Source: Paludisphaera borealis (GTDB lineage: Bacteria; Planctomycetota; Planctomycetia; Isosphaerales; Isosphaeraceae). From it: 64,000 nucleotides of DNA. The notes under the pieces are model-generated. The model saw only the letters and a program-made list of their open reading frames with translations, did no database searches and had not been told where the DNA came from. Below are positions 33,663 through 42,725 of the stretch, piece by piece (the stretch's first letter is position 1; every line of letters starts with the position of its first letter). The DNA lies in assembly GCF_001956985.1 (NCBI RefSeq), contig NZ_CP019082.1, positions 1,116,001 through 1,180,000 of the forward strand, read 5' to 3'. The position numbers were made by a program, and so were the translations under genes.

Positions 33663-35072
33663 TCACTGCTGGCCGAAGGTGACTTTGACGGGGGTCTTCT
33701 TGCCCGTTTTGGCGTCGAGGATCGTGAGCGTGAACGTCGCGCCCACCTTCCCGAGCGCCTCGTCGAGCAGGTCGGGGGCGAAGATGATCTTGTCGTCGAC
33801 GCCGGTGATGGCGTCGCCGACCTCGATCCCCGCCTTCTCCGCCAGGCTTCCGGCGGCGACTGCCACGACCTTGACGACCGGCAACAGGTCGGCGGTAGCC
33901 GCCTCGGTGGTGATGCCGAACGACTTCGAGGTCAGATGGCCGGGGTTGGGTTTAGGGGCGTCCGGCGTCGGCGTTCCTCCCGGGCGCGTCGAATTCGCTT
34001 CAGCGAGCGTGACCTCGACGGGCACGTCTTTCCCGGTGCGGCTGTCGCGGACCTTGATGGTGAGGCTCGACCCGCTCTTGTCGACGACCTTCTGGAGCTG
34101 GGCCGAATCGGTAAGGGCCACGCCGTCGGCTTCCACCAGGACGTCGCCCTTTTCGATTCCCGCTTTCTCGGCCGCTCCGCCCGGCTGGACCGCGGTGACT
34201 TCCAGCGCGGTGCGGAGGCCGAGGCGTTTGGGCTCGACCGTCACGCCCAGCGACCGCTTCGGCTCGGCGGCCGGCGCGTCGTCGGGCCGTCCGATTCGGG
34301 GAGGCGTCGCCGTGGCTCCGGGCACGTCGATTTTCACCGTCGCTTGCTTGCCGTTCTGGACGTTGAGCACCGCAAGCTGGCCCACGGGGCCCCCCTTGCG
34401 CAGGAGGTCGGCGAGCTGTTCGAGGCTGGTGAAGCCTTGCCCGTTCGCGCCGATGATGACGTCGCCCTTCTCGAACCCCGCTTTCTTCGCGGGCGAGTCG
34501 GGCGCGACGTCCGTCACCTTGAGGACCAGCCGGCCGCCGGCGTTGACCTGGTCGGCCTTCACGCCCAAGGTTTGAAGGATCAAGCCGCGCTCGGGCGCTG
34601 TCGGCGCCGGCGCGCCTCGGCCGCCGTCCTCGGCCGGCGGCGCGGGCTCGTCCCCGCCTCGGTTCGCGAACGCCTCGTTCGAAGGCTCGAACCAGTCGGG
34701 CGAGGCGCCGTCCCAGCCTCCCTGGGCGCGCGGGTAGAGATAGGCCCGGACGCTGGATCGCTCGGTCGGGATCGCGTTGTGGCCGTCGCCGGCGCCGGAT
34801 TGCGACACGTGGACGTACACGGGATCGCCGGGCGCGGGGATCAGAAGCCGGCACGCGTCGACGGCCCCTCGGCCGAGCTCGGAGCGTCGGACGTCGATTT
34901 GCACGAGGTAGTCGACCTGATTGCGGCGCGGGCTGCGGAACACTTCGCGAACCACGCCCTCGACGATCGCCGCGGCACCGCTTTTCGGTTGCGCCGGTCG
35001 TTGCGCCTCGGCGGGAGCGCCGGCCGCGAAGGCCAGGGACGCTGCGAACACGGGTATCCACGGTCGCTTCAT
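33663..35072 (-). CDS. Secreted protein with three PDZ domains
   Basis: A 469-residue protein with a clear signal peptide (MKRPWIPVFAASLAFAAGAP, cleavage after AEA) and AAGGAG 6 bases before its ATG. After an N-terminal domain of ~120 residues, three PDZ-like repeats occur at about 155-245, 265-350 and 375-465. Each has a KAGFEKGDVI/KAGIEKGDVL/KAGIEVGDAI segment typical of the PDZ ligand groove. No protease domain is present, so it is probably a scaffold or adaptor in the periplasm. Proline-rich linkers separate the domains. Confidence 0.8.
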   Translation of the reverse strand: MKRPWIPVFAASLAFAAGAPAEAQRPAQPKSGAAAIVEGVVREVFRSPRRNQVDYLVQIDVRRSELGRGAVDACRLLIPAPGDPVYVHVSQSGAGDGHNAIPTERSSVRAYLYPRAQGGWDGASPDWFEPSNEAFANRGGDEPAPPAEDGGRGAPAPTAPERGLILQTLGVKADQVNAGGRLVLKVTDVAPDSPAKKAGFEKGDVIIGANGQGFTSLEQLADLLRKGGPVGQLAVLNVQNGKQATVKIDVPGATATPPRIGRPDDAPAAEPKRSLGVTVEPKRLGLRTALEVTAVQPGGAAEKAGIEKGDVLVEADGVALTDSAQLQKVVDKSGSSLTIKVRDSRTGKDVPVEVTLAEANSTRPGGTPTPDAPKPNPGHLTSKSFGITTEAATADLLPVVKVVAVAAGSLAEKAGIEVGDAITGVDDKIIFAPDLLDEALGKVGATFTLTILDAKTGKKTPVKVTFGQQ

Positions 35073-35220
35073 CAGGATCTCCTTGGATTATCAGAAATCG
35101 GTTTGTCAGGAGATTCAGGGCACGTCGAGTGCGCGTGCGGTGGGCGGGAATCCGCCTTCGTGGTGATTGTAATCGAGCCGTCGACCGCGGGATATGCGCT
35201 TGTTTCGGCTCGTTCGGCCG

Positions 35221-36969
35221 TCAGAATTCCATCCGCTGAAACGCCTTGACGCCGACGCGGAGGGGAATGATCGTGGCCGCGGCGCTGAGCGCCAGGCTGG
35301 CGATGATCGCCGTTGTGAGCCAGAACCGAAGCCCGCTGAGGGAGAGGATGTACCGCGCGGTGTCGGGGTGGTCTTGGCCCACGAAGTAGAGGTGGCAAGG
35401 AACGGCCAACGCCGTGACGACGGTGAAGATGAAGACCAGGCTGACCAGCAGGTTGAACGTCCCGCCGAACCCGGCCGCGATTTTCGAGGGGTCCGATTCG
35501 CGGAGGTTCGGCAGCCTCGCTCCCAGACCGACGCTGATCCCCGAGAGACCCAGGCAGAGCACCGCGATCATCCCGACGTGAAGCAGGATCATCAGCGGAT
35601 TCATCCGCAGCATCAAATCGCTGAGGATCACCAGGAACTCGGTCGACACGAGCGAGATGCCCGCCGAGAACGCGAACTTGCCCCAGAGGATCTGCTCGCG
35701 ACGCAACGGCAGCAGACCCAAGATCCAGAAGTTGCGGCCCTCCAGCGACAAGAGCGGGAAGATGAACCGGCTGGTGAACGTCGACAGGATCAGCGCCGTC
35801 ACCGAGAGGTTCAGGAAGCTCACCAGATTCCGCCAGTAAGGGCTCTGCACCCCGTATCCCAGGCGGGGGATGTTCAGGAAGTAAAACGCCAGCAGCCCGA
35901 AGAAGATCAGGAACTGCGACCACTGCGCCGGATCGCGGAGGAACGTGCGAAGGTCTTTGAGGATCAGCAGCCGGATCGGGTGCGGCAGGAAGAAGAACAG
36001 CCGGTGGAACGTCGAGTCGAGGAACAAGAGCCCGGCGCGCTTGCGGCTGGAACGGCTGCCCTGAACCCGGCTGTAGCCCCGGCGATAGAGGTCGCGAGCG
36101 ACCACGGCGGCGGCCAGGTAGCAGAGCCCGGCGTGCGACGAGAGGATCATCAGGTAGTAGCCCGCGTTGGCCCAGTCTCTCTTGGCCGAGGCCAGCATGC
36201 CCGCCGACATCCAGCGGCTGGGCCAGAGCGGGTGTTGGCAGAACGCCAGGCGGTCAAGGACGCCTCCCAGCCAATCGCTCGTCAACGTGTCGCCCGGGGT
36301 CCGCCAGAGCTGGAATCCGACGTACGTCATCACGCAAAGGGCGGCGAGGATCGAGAGCGCCAGAACCGTTTTCTGGCGGCGAGGGAACACGTTGGCCACG
36401 ACGATCGCCACGATCGCCCCGAGGCTGGCTGGAATGATGACGAACGACAGCAGGAAGACCACGAACAAAAAATAGTAGCCCACGGGCGCCTCCACCGTCA
36501 GCCCGTACGCCACCATCAACGGACTGCCGAGCAGAAAGAAACCCCAGCTCGAAAACCCGACTGCCTCCGCGAACTTGTGCGCGAAGATCCGGTCGGTCGA
36601 GGCCGGCGTCGTCAGCAGGTACGTCGATTCGCGCGAGTGGAAGAGCGCGGCGTAGACGATGATCCCCGTCGAGAACAGGAGCATCGCCAGCAGCGAGAGG
36701 AAGAACATGCTGAACAGGTATTCGATGATCGTGTTGGCCAGGTCGACGTAGAAGGAGATGAACTGAAAGCTGCCGAGGAACAGGAAGAACAGTCCCAGCC
36801 AGAACACCACGCTGCAAAACGCGATCATCGAGATCCGCAGCCGCGCGTCGGCGACCAGGGCGCCGGTCATGTTGTGCAACTGCCGCCAGCGAACCCAGCG
36901 CAGGGCGCGGGCGGTGCGATCGGCGGCGGGCGCGAGGGCTTCGAGCGTTTTGGGCAGCGCGATGCTCAT
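35221..36969 (-). CDS. Putative ABC exporter permease
   Basis: A 582-residue polytopic protein with ten or more hydrophobic segments, such as MIAFCSVVFWLGLFFLFLGS, YLFSMFFLSLLAMLLFSTG and GMIAVLCLGLSGISVGLGAR. It resembles the large 'putative ABC exporter' permeases. Its start overlaps the ATPase gene by 4 bp (ATGA). Together with that ATPase and the anchored protein upstream it makes a three-gene exporter operon. The substrate is unknown. Confidence 0.78.
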   Translation of the reverse strand: MSIALPKTLEALAPAADRTARALRWVRWRQLHNMTGALVADARLRISMIAFCSVVFWLGLFFLFLGSFQFISFYVDLANTIIEYLFSMFFLSLLAMLLFSTGIIVYAALFHSRESTYLLTTPASTDRIFAHKFAEAVGFSSWGFFLLGSPLMVAYGLTVEAPVGYYFLFVVFLLSFVIIPASLGAIVAIVVANVFPRRQKTVLALSILAALCVMTYVGFQLWRTPGDTLTSDWLGGVLDRLAFCQHPLWPSRWMSAGMLASAKRDWANAGYYLMILSSHAGLCYLAAAVVARDLYRRGYSRVQGSRSSRKRAGLLFLDSTFHRLFFFLPHPIRLLILKDLRTFLRDPAQWSQFLIFFGLLAFYFLNIPRLGYGVQSPYWRNLVSFLNLSVTALILSTFTSRFIFPLLSLEGRNFWILGLLPLRREQILWGKFAFSAGISLVSTEFLVILSDLMLRMNPLMILLHVGMIAVLCLGLSGISVGLGARLPNLRESDPSKIAAGFGGTFNLLVSLVFIFTVVTALAVPCHLYFVGQDHPDTARYILSLSGLRFWLTTAIIASLALSAAATIIPLRVGVKAFQRMEF

Positions 36970-37733
36970 GGCGACGGTTCCGAGCGGTTTCGGGAGCCCG
37001 GGCCCGCGGTCCGGGGCAGGTCGTTGCCCGTAAGTTTGAGGAATAGTTCTTCAAGACTGCCGTCGTGCTGGGCTTGCTCGCGCAGCTCGGCCAGCGTGCC
37101 CACGGTGAGCATCCGGCCATGGTCGACGATCCCGATCGTGTCGGCCAGTTCCTCGGCGATCGCCAGCAGATGAATCGACATCAGCACCGCCGCCCCGCCG
37201 CGCGCCTGCGAAACGAACAGGTTTTTGACGATCCGGGCGCTCCGCGGATCGAGGCCGACCAGCGGCTCGTCGACCACGAGCACCTGGGGGTCGTGAACCA
37301 GGGCCGAGGCGAAGACCACCCGCTGCTTCATCCCCTGCGAGTAGTTCTCGCACAGCTCGTCGATGAAGTCCGACATCTCGAACGTGTCGATCAGCTCGTC
37401 GATTCGGGCCAACCCCGCCGACCGGCCGATCCCGTACATCTCGACGACGAACTTGAGGAACTCGCGCCCCGTCAGCTTGTCGTACAGGTACGGTTGGTCG
37501 GGGACGTAGCCGAGCAGCCGGTGCGCGTCTTGCGAGGCCGCCGGGTAGCCCCCGACGAGCACCTCGCCCTGGCTCGGCGCGAGCAGCCCGCAGATCATCT
37601 TGATCGTCGTCGTCTTGCCCGCGCCGTTGGGGCCCAGAAAGGCGTACAACTCGCCGGGGCGGACCGTCAGGTCGAGATGGTCGACCGCGCGCTTCGATCC
37701 GTACGATTTGCACACGCCGCGAAGCTCGATCAT
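36966..37733 (-). CDS. ABC transporter ATP-binding protein
   Basis: A 255-residue ATPase from ATG 37733, the point where the standard ABC N-terminus begins (MIELRGVCKSYGSKRAVDHL); the open frame extends 90 codons upstream with no similarity. Walker A is [10 protein letters not shown], the signature YSQGMKQRV replaces LSGGQ, and Walker B is VLVVDEPLVGLD. It overlaps the permease by 4 bp downstream and the anchored protein stop by 4 bp upstream, so all three are tightly coupled. Confidence 0.93.
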   Translation of the reverse strand: MIELRGVCKSYGSKRAVDHLDLTVRPGELYAFLGPNGAGKTTTIKMICGLLAPSQGEVLVGGYPAASQDAHRLLGYVPDQPYLYDKLTGREFLKFVVEMYGIGRSAGLARIDELIDTFEMSDFIDELCENYSQGMKQRVVFASALVHDPQVLVVDEPLVGLDPRSARIVKNLFVSQARGGAAVLMSIHLLAIAEELADTIGIVDHGRMLTVGTLAELREQAQHDGSLEELFLKLTGNDLPRTAGPGSRNRSEPSP

Positions 37734-38593
37734 GGGGCCCCCTTCGCTTCCGAGACCGGGTCGGGAGACGTCGCGTCGGGCAAGCGCTCGAGCACCATGT
37801 TGAGGAACGGGAGCGGGACTTCCTGGCGGATGATCACGCCGTCCAGTCGCACCCATGCCTTGGCGGTGACCGGCCCGGCGTGCTGCTCGACTTCGAATCC
37901 GCTGACGGCCTCGCCGTTCCAGTCGATGAGGCCTCGCCGCTTCACCTCGACCCGCGCCACCTCGACCGCGCCCGTGAACGGGTTGATCATCCGGGTGTCC
38001 CACCGCTGGCCGACATGCAAGCCGGGAAGCCGGTCGAAAGGCCGCAGCGCGTCGTGCACGACCCCGCGCGGCTCGTAGGGGAACGACATCTTGCGATTGA
38101 GGGCCGGGACCATCCCCGTGGCCGTGACCTCCATCAGAGGGCCCTTGAGTCGGCCTTTAACGGTGACCAGGCCGTCGTCCATGTCGGCGTTCGAGACCTT
38201 CATGTCGAACCCCTGGAGGTTCCCCTTGGAGTCGACGCGATAGCTGCTCGCGATGTTCAACCGCACGTTGGTCGCGTTCGACAGCGGCATCCGCTTGAGC
38301 AGCTCTCCGGCGTCGAAGACGACCTGGCTGGAGAGTTCGACCCCGTGGTCCGGCAGTCGCTTCGACGAGGTTACCGCCTGCCCGACCGACCGGCGGACGT
38401 CGGGATGGAGCGGGTCGTCGATCACGTCGATCGCCCACGTCACCGGCTTGGAGTCGTCGCCCGCCGCGGTGATCGTCCGCAAATCGGGGGGGTAACCCAG
38501 GCTCAGCTCGGGCAAGACCTCCCAGGTCAGCAGCCAGAACGCCGCGATCGACCAGTAGATCAGGATCGCCACCGATACCAGTCGTGGAGGCAT
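37730..38593 (-). CDS. Membrane-anchored protein of an ABC exporter operon
   Basis: A predicted 287-residue protein. ATG 38593 places a single transmembrane anchor (VSVAILIYWSIAAFWLLTWE) at the N-terminus; an upstream ATG at 38632 is less supported. The remainder is an extracytoplasmic, beta-rich domain with no recognised motif (for example RLNIASSYRVDSKGNLQGFD). It is first in the operon and overlaps the ATPase start by 4 bp. It may be an accessory or adaptor subunit for the exporter; this is inferred from context alone. Confidence 0.65.
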   Translation of the reverse strand: MPPRLVSVAILIYWSIAAFWLLTWEVLPELSLGYPPDLRTITAAGDDSKPVTWAIDVIDDPLHPDVRRSVGQAVTSSKRLPDHGVELSSQVVFDAGELLKRMPLSNATNVRLNIASSYRVDSKGNLQGFDMKVSNADMDDGLVTVKGRLKGPLMEVTATGMVPALNRKMSFPYEPRGVVHDALRPFDRLPGLHVGQRWDTRMINPFTGAVEVARVEVKRRGLIDWNGEAVSGFEVEQHAGPVTAKAWVRLDGVIIRQEVPLPFLNMVLERLPDATSPDPVSEAKGAP

Positions 38594-39474
38594 GTTCGGA
38601 CACTCGTCAAAGACCTGATGCTCCCGTCTCATGCTACGCCCGATCCGGCCGGTGTGACAATACGGCGTCGGGGTCCGACGGCCTTCGTCCGCCACGAAAT
38701 CGGCGTGATCATTTTCCGACGCCGGTCATCCTGTAGCACTCTATACATGGAGGACTCTCGCCGCGTCGCCGCGAGGCGACGAACGGACGTGTCCGCCCAT
38801 GCTCCCAGCAATCAGCCGCGCACGGAGGGACCGGTCGTGAAACACCAAAAAAAGCGACGAACGAACCCAACTCGCCGGCCATCCGGAATGAGCCGCCGCA
38901 CCCGTTTCGGCTCGTCCTTTCCGATCGAGAGCCAAGGCGTCGAGATGAGCGCCGGCCCCTTTGCGAAGCTTATGCGAACCGTGAAGAACGGCGAGAACGA
39001 AGCCAAACGAGGTTTGTCGGAAAACCTATCTGGACAGGCATTTAAGACAGAGTGCATCGATTCCTCGCCGCGCGAAGGAACCCAATCGGCCGCGAGCGGA
39101 TGTTGGAGCGGAGCGTCGTCGACGCGGTTTAGTGGCGGCGATCGGGCGTCGGGTCCGACAAGCTCATGGGCGGGCGTCGTGGTCCTGATGGCGAGGAGGC
39201 GAAGCGGGAGAGGCGTTGGGTTCGTTTACGGCGAGTCTCGGTGGGGCGAGCGCGGGGCTCGGGATGAATTCAAGGGGTCGCGTCGATTGATTGGGTTGCG
39301 ACGAGGTCGCCGCGAACTCCGGATTGACCGATATTTCGGCTCGGCGTATCCTGCGCAAGAGTACGACTGCGCGTTTTCGTCCCGATCGAGTCGACCGCTT
39401 TTTCGATTCCCATCCTCCCCCGCGCGGGTCGTTTCCCATCATTCTGTTCCTTCCAGACGCGATGGGCTGATTTA
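38594..39474. other. Long intergenic region without a convincing gene
   Basis: This 881-bp region lies between divergent genes. Several open frames exist on both strands, but all have atypical Arg/Ser/Pro-rich composition and no recognisable motif. It must hold the promoters for the ABC exporter operon (minus) and the 39475 gene (plus). No strong hairpin terminator or tRNA-like fold was found. Confidence 0.4.
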
Positions 39475-40284
39475 ATGCGCAAAACGCTTTCCAAGCGGTT
39501 GATCACGGTCGGGATCGTCGTCGGCTTGATCACCTGCATTCCGGTCGGCGCCTGGCTCTGTTTGACGTATCAGCCGAGCTACTATCGCGACATGGTGCGT
39601 CTGGGCGTGCCCCGCGATCAGCTCGAAGTCCGCGCCAAGCGGTTCGTCGCCCAGAGCTTGCAGCTCCGCAACGACATCTGCAATGAACCGACGTGGGAGG
39701 CCGTCTTCTCCGACCAGGAGGTCAACGCCTGGCTCGCGGAAGACCTGGTCATGCATTTCGCCGACCAGCTCCCGCCCGAGGTCCACGATCCCCGCGTGCT
39801 GTTCGAGATGGACCGCGTGATCCTGGCGTTCCGGCTCGAACGGAGCGGCGTGAACTCGGTCATCACCGTCGTCGCCCGTCCCCGCATACCCGAGGGCAAC
39901 ACCATCGAGCTGACGCTCGAGAAAATCCGCGCGGGGATCTTGCCGGTCCCCGCCGACCGGGTCCTCGACCGGATCACCGAAATCGGCCAGCGGCACGGCG
40001 TCGACGTCGTCTGGCGCAAGCAGGAGGGCTTTCCGGTCGTCCAGCTCCACTATACGCCCAACCTCAATCGGGACGACGTCCAGCTCGAAGACGTGGAGAT
40101 CCGCTCCGGCCAGATCCGCCTGGCGGGTCGTTCCGACCGGACCAAGGGAGCCTTCCACACGCCTCGGCTCCCCTCGCGAAAGATCCTTCAATCGACGTTC
40201 CCCAGGCGGAATTTCCAGCTCCTTCCGTCCGGTCCGCTCGATTCCAGTGGATTCTTCCAGAGGAGGACCTCGCCCACGAGCTGA
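39475..40284 (+). CDS. Membrane-anchored protein of unknown function
   Basis: A 269-residue protein with a basic start and one N-terminal transmembrane helix (ITVGIVVGLITCIPVGAWLC). A periplasmic domain follows, with segments EAVFSDQEVNAWLAEDL and VLFEMDRVILAFRLERSG, reminiscent of lipid- or ligand-binding anchored domains seen in planctomycetes. I do not recognise the family. The last 97 bp overlap the convergent LigD-N gene, so the final ~30 residues (FQLLPSGPLDSSG...) may be poorly conserved. Confidence 0.65.
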   Translation: MRKTLSKRLITVGIVVGLITCIPVGAWLCLTYQPSYYRDMVRLGVPRDQLEVRAKRFVAQSLQLRNDICNEPTWEAVFSDQEVNAWLAEDLVMHFADQLPPEVHDPRVLFEMDRVILAFRLERSGVNSVITVVARPRIPEGNTIELTLEKIRAGILPVPADRVLDRITEIGQRHGVDVVWRKQEGFPVVQLHYTPNLNRDDVQLEDVEIRSGQIRLAGRSDRTKGAFHTPRLPSRKILQSTFPRRNFQLLPSGPLDSSGFFQRRTSPTS

Positions 40285-40577
40285 CTCCCGACGATCCGCG
40301 CCCGGACCTTCTCGGCCGTCCACTCGCACGCGACGTACGTCCCGTGATCGACCCGCGCGACGCTCCCTCGCCCCCCGGAGATCGGTCCCTCATAGTCGAG
40401 GTAGGCCAAGCGGTGGTCGTCGAGCGCCCGGGCGTCCAGGATCTTCCCGGCCGCGATCGGCTCGTCGATCGCCCAGGTCCGCAGGCGTCCTTCGGATTCG
40501 AGCATGAAATCCCAGTGCACCCCGTCCCAGCGGTGTTCCAGGAGGACGAAGCGAAGGGCCGTGGGTGATGGTTCCAT
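40188..40577 (-). CDS. Stand-alone LigD N-terminal (3'-phosphoesterase) domain protein
   Basis: A 129-residue protein resembling the N-terminal phosphoesterase domain of bacterial DNA ligase D: RFVLLEHRWDGVHWDFMLES, then GRLRTWAIDEP and ARALDDHRLAYLDYEGPISG. The conserved His and Asp of the domain are in VHWDFMLE. In LigD the domain trims 3'-phosphate ends during non-homologous end joining; free-standing copies occur in several bacteria and archaea. No ligase or Ku gene is nearby, so its pathway here is open. It overlaps the convergent gene by 97 bp. Confidence 0.78.
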   Translation of the reverse strand: MEPSPTALRFVLLEHRWDGVHWDFMLESEGRLRTWAIDEPIAAGKILDARALDDHRLAYLDYEGPISGGRGSVARVDHGTYVACEWTAEKVRARIVGSQLVGEVLLWKNPLESSGPDGRSWKFRLGNVD

Positions 40578-40732
40578 GTCGCGCCGCCTCGACCGGGCCT
40601 TGGATTCCGCGTAAGCTGTGAGACGGCGGCCGGCCTGGACCCGAGCGCCGCCCCCTTCCCCTCGTGATTTCGATGGTAAGCTCTTTGAAGTCGATCCAGT
40701 AGAGCCGAGAGAACCGCACGGAGTACGCCCGC

Positions 40733-42145
40733 GTGACCCCCAAAGAAGTTCTGGCGCAGATCCGGCAGCGCGAGGTCACCACGGTCGACCTGCGTTTCAT
40801 GGACTTCCCCGGCGTCTGGCAGCATTTCTCGATCCCCGCCGACGCGCTCACCGAAGAGACGTTCGAGGAAGGCATCGGGTTCGACGGCTCCAGCGTGGTC
40901 GGTTGGCGGGCGATCAATGAGGCCGATCTGCTGGTGGTCCCGCAGCCCGAGACGGCGCTCGTGGACCCGTTCACGGCTCAGCCGACGCTGACCATGATCT
41001 GCAACATCCACGACCCGATCACCCACCAGGACTACACCCGCGACCCCCGCAACATCGCCCGCAAGGCCGTCGCCTACATGCGGAGCACCGGGATCGCCGA
41101 CCACTGCCTGCTCACGCCGGAACTCGAGTTCTTCGTCTTTGACGACGTCCGCTTCGACCAGCGCTCGAACGAGGGGTTCTACCACCTCGACTCCGTCGAG
41201 GGGGCGTGGAACCGCGGCCGGGTCGAGCGGCCGAACCTGGGCTACAAGCCGGGCTCGGGCCTGGGCTACTTCCCCTGCCCTCCTACCGACAGCCTGCTGA
41301 ACCTGCGGTCCGAGATGGCCCAGCGGATGGCCGAGTGCGGGATCGCCACCTCGGCGCATTTCCACGAGGTCGCGACCGGCGGCCAGTGCGAGATCGATCT
41401 CGACTCCCAGAGCCTCATCGAGAGCGCCGACCAGGTGATGATGGCCCGCTACATCATCCGCAACGTCGCCAGCCGCGCCGGCAAGTCGGCGACCTTCATG
41501 CCCAAGCCCCTGTTCGGCGACAACGGGTCGGGGATGCACACCCACCTGTCCCTCTGGAAGGACGACGAGCCGCTCCTGGCCGGCCACGGCTACGCCGGTA
41601 TGAGCGACCTCGGCCTCTACGCGATCGGCGGCCTGCTCAAGCACGCCCACGCCCTCTGCGCGTTCGCCAATCCGACGACCAACAGCTACAAGCGGCTGAT
41701 CGAGGGCTTCGAAGCCCCGACCAAGATCTCGTACAGCCGTCGCAACCGCGCGGCGATCATCCGGATTCCGGTCTCGGGCGCAAGCCCCCGCAGCCGCCGC
41801 ATCGAGTACCGCTGCCCGGACGGGGCGGCGAACCCGTACCTGCTGTTCTCCGCCATGCTGATGGCCGTGCTCGACGGCGTCCAGAACAAGATCCGGCCGG
41901 GCGACCCGCTCGACAAGGACATCTACGACCTTCAGCCCGAGGAACTCGCCAAGGTCCCCACGACCCCGCGCACGCTCGACGCCTCGCTCGACGCCCTCCG
42001 CGCCGACCACGAGTTCCTGCTCCGCGGCGACGTCTTCACCCCGGACGTGATCGACACCTGGATCTGGTACAAGCAGGCCCTGGAGATCGAGGCCGTCCGG
42101 AGTCGCCCGCACCCCTACGAGTTCACGCTCTATTACGACGTCTGA
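40733..42145 (+). CDS. glnA: Glutamine synthetase, type I
   Basis: A 470-residue enzyme making glutamine from glutamate, ammonia and ATP. It starts at GTG 40733 with a weak GGAG about 10 bases upstream. Beta-grasp residues include IGFDGSSVVGW; the catalytic core has LTPELEFFVFDDV, MPKPLFGDNGSGMHTHLSLW and NPTTNSYKRLIEGFEAP. The segment KDIYDLQPEE holds the Tyr that is adenylylated in the GSI-beta group, so adenylyltransferase control is likely. Full-length and intact. Confidence 0.96.
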   Translation: MTPKEVLAQIRQREVTTVDLRFMDFPGVWQHFSIPADALTEETFEEGIGFDGSSVVGWRAINEADLLVVPQPETALVDPFTAQPTLTMICNIHDPITHQDYTRDPRNIARKAVAYMRSTGIADHCLLTPELEFFVFDDVRFDQRSNEGFYHLDSVEGAWNRGRVERPNLGYKPGSGLGYFPCPPTDSLLNLRSEMAQRMAECGIATSAHFHEVATGGQCEIDLDSQSLIESADQVMMARYIIRNVASRAGKSATFMPKPLFGDNGSGMHTHLSLWKDDEPLLAGHGYAGMSDLGLYAIGGLLKHAHALCAFANPTTNSYKRLIEGFEAPTKISYSRRNRAAIIRIPVSGASPRSRRIEYRCPDGAANPYLLFSAMLMAVLDGVQNKIRPGDPLDKDIYDLQPEELAKVPTTPRTLDASLDALRADHEFLLRGDVFTPDVIDTWIWYKQALEIEAVRSRPHPYEFTLYYDV

Positions 42146-42155
42146 AACCGAGAGA

Positions 42156-42178
42156 GACGACCGGACGTCGCGGTCGTC
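42156..42178. terminator. Hairpin between convergent glnA and lspA
   Basis: A perfect 8-bp stem (GACGACCG at 42156-42163, CGGTCGTC at 42171-42178) with a 7-nt loop lies between the glnA stop and the lspA stop, touching the latter. There is no strong T-run on either side. It may serve both genes as a terminator. Confidence 0.45.
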
Positions 42179-42725
42179 AAACCGGCTCGGCCGATTGCGA
42201 GTCGATCACCCGCGGCTCGTCCGAGGGCTGCGGCCTGAGCGCGAAGAGGACCAGCGTCAGGGCGCCGACCACCAGCATGTTGTCGGCGAAGTTGAAGATG
42301 GCGCAGTCAAAATTGATCGAATCAACATGAAAGTGAACAAAATCGCGGACGTGTCCGTAGACGAGGCGGTCGTAGCAGTTCCCCATGGCACCGGCCATGA
42401 TGAGGCCCAGGGCGATCGTGAGCGGAAGGCTGGCGGCCGCGCCGCCGATGAACAACCAGCCGACGATGGCGATCCCGGCGACGATCGAGAGGAGGGCGAA
42501 GACGAGGCTGCTGTACGGCATCGACGCGCCGAAGCCCCAGAGCGCACCGGGGTTGTAGCTGGTTTGCAGCTCGAGGATTCCCGGGATCAGCGAGACCGGC
42601 GCCGCCGAGCGCGGCGGCCCGACCTTCTCGAAGATCAGCGACTTGGTCGTCAGATCGAACGCGGCTCCTCCCAACGCCAGGCACAGGAAGAGGATCCATC
42701 GAATCGCCTTGGCCCTCGTCGTCAT
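42177..42725 (-). CDS. lspA: Lipoprotein signal peptidase (signal peptidase II)
   Basis: A 182-residue inner-membrane aspartic protease that cleaves prolipoprotein signal peptides. ATG 42725 is preceded by a GGAG; the frame runs 33 codons further up. The conserved boxes are visible: DLTTKSLIF, NPGALWGFG, GNCYDRLVYGHVRDFV (first catalytic Asp) and FNFADNMLVVG (second). It overlaps the dksA-like gene stop by 4 bp (ATGA), a pairing seen in many bacteria. The 3' hairpin follows. Confidence 0.94.
   Translation of the reverse strand: MTTRAKAIRWILFLCLALGGAAFDLTTKSLIFEKVGPPRSAAPVSLIPGILELQTSYNPGALWGFGASMPYSSLVFALLSIVAGIAIVGWLFIGGAAASLPLTIALGLIMAGAMGNCYDRLVYGHVRDFVHFHVDSINFDCAIFNFADNMLVVGALTLVLFALRPQPSDEPRVIDSQSAEPV

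Noticed and set aside
38812-39057. Small open frames in the 881-bp gap before 39475
   Set aside because: Both-strand frames of similar length with no ribosome site, motif or family-like composition.
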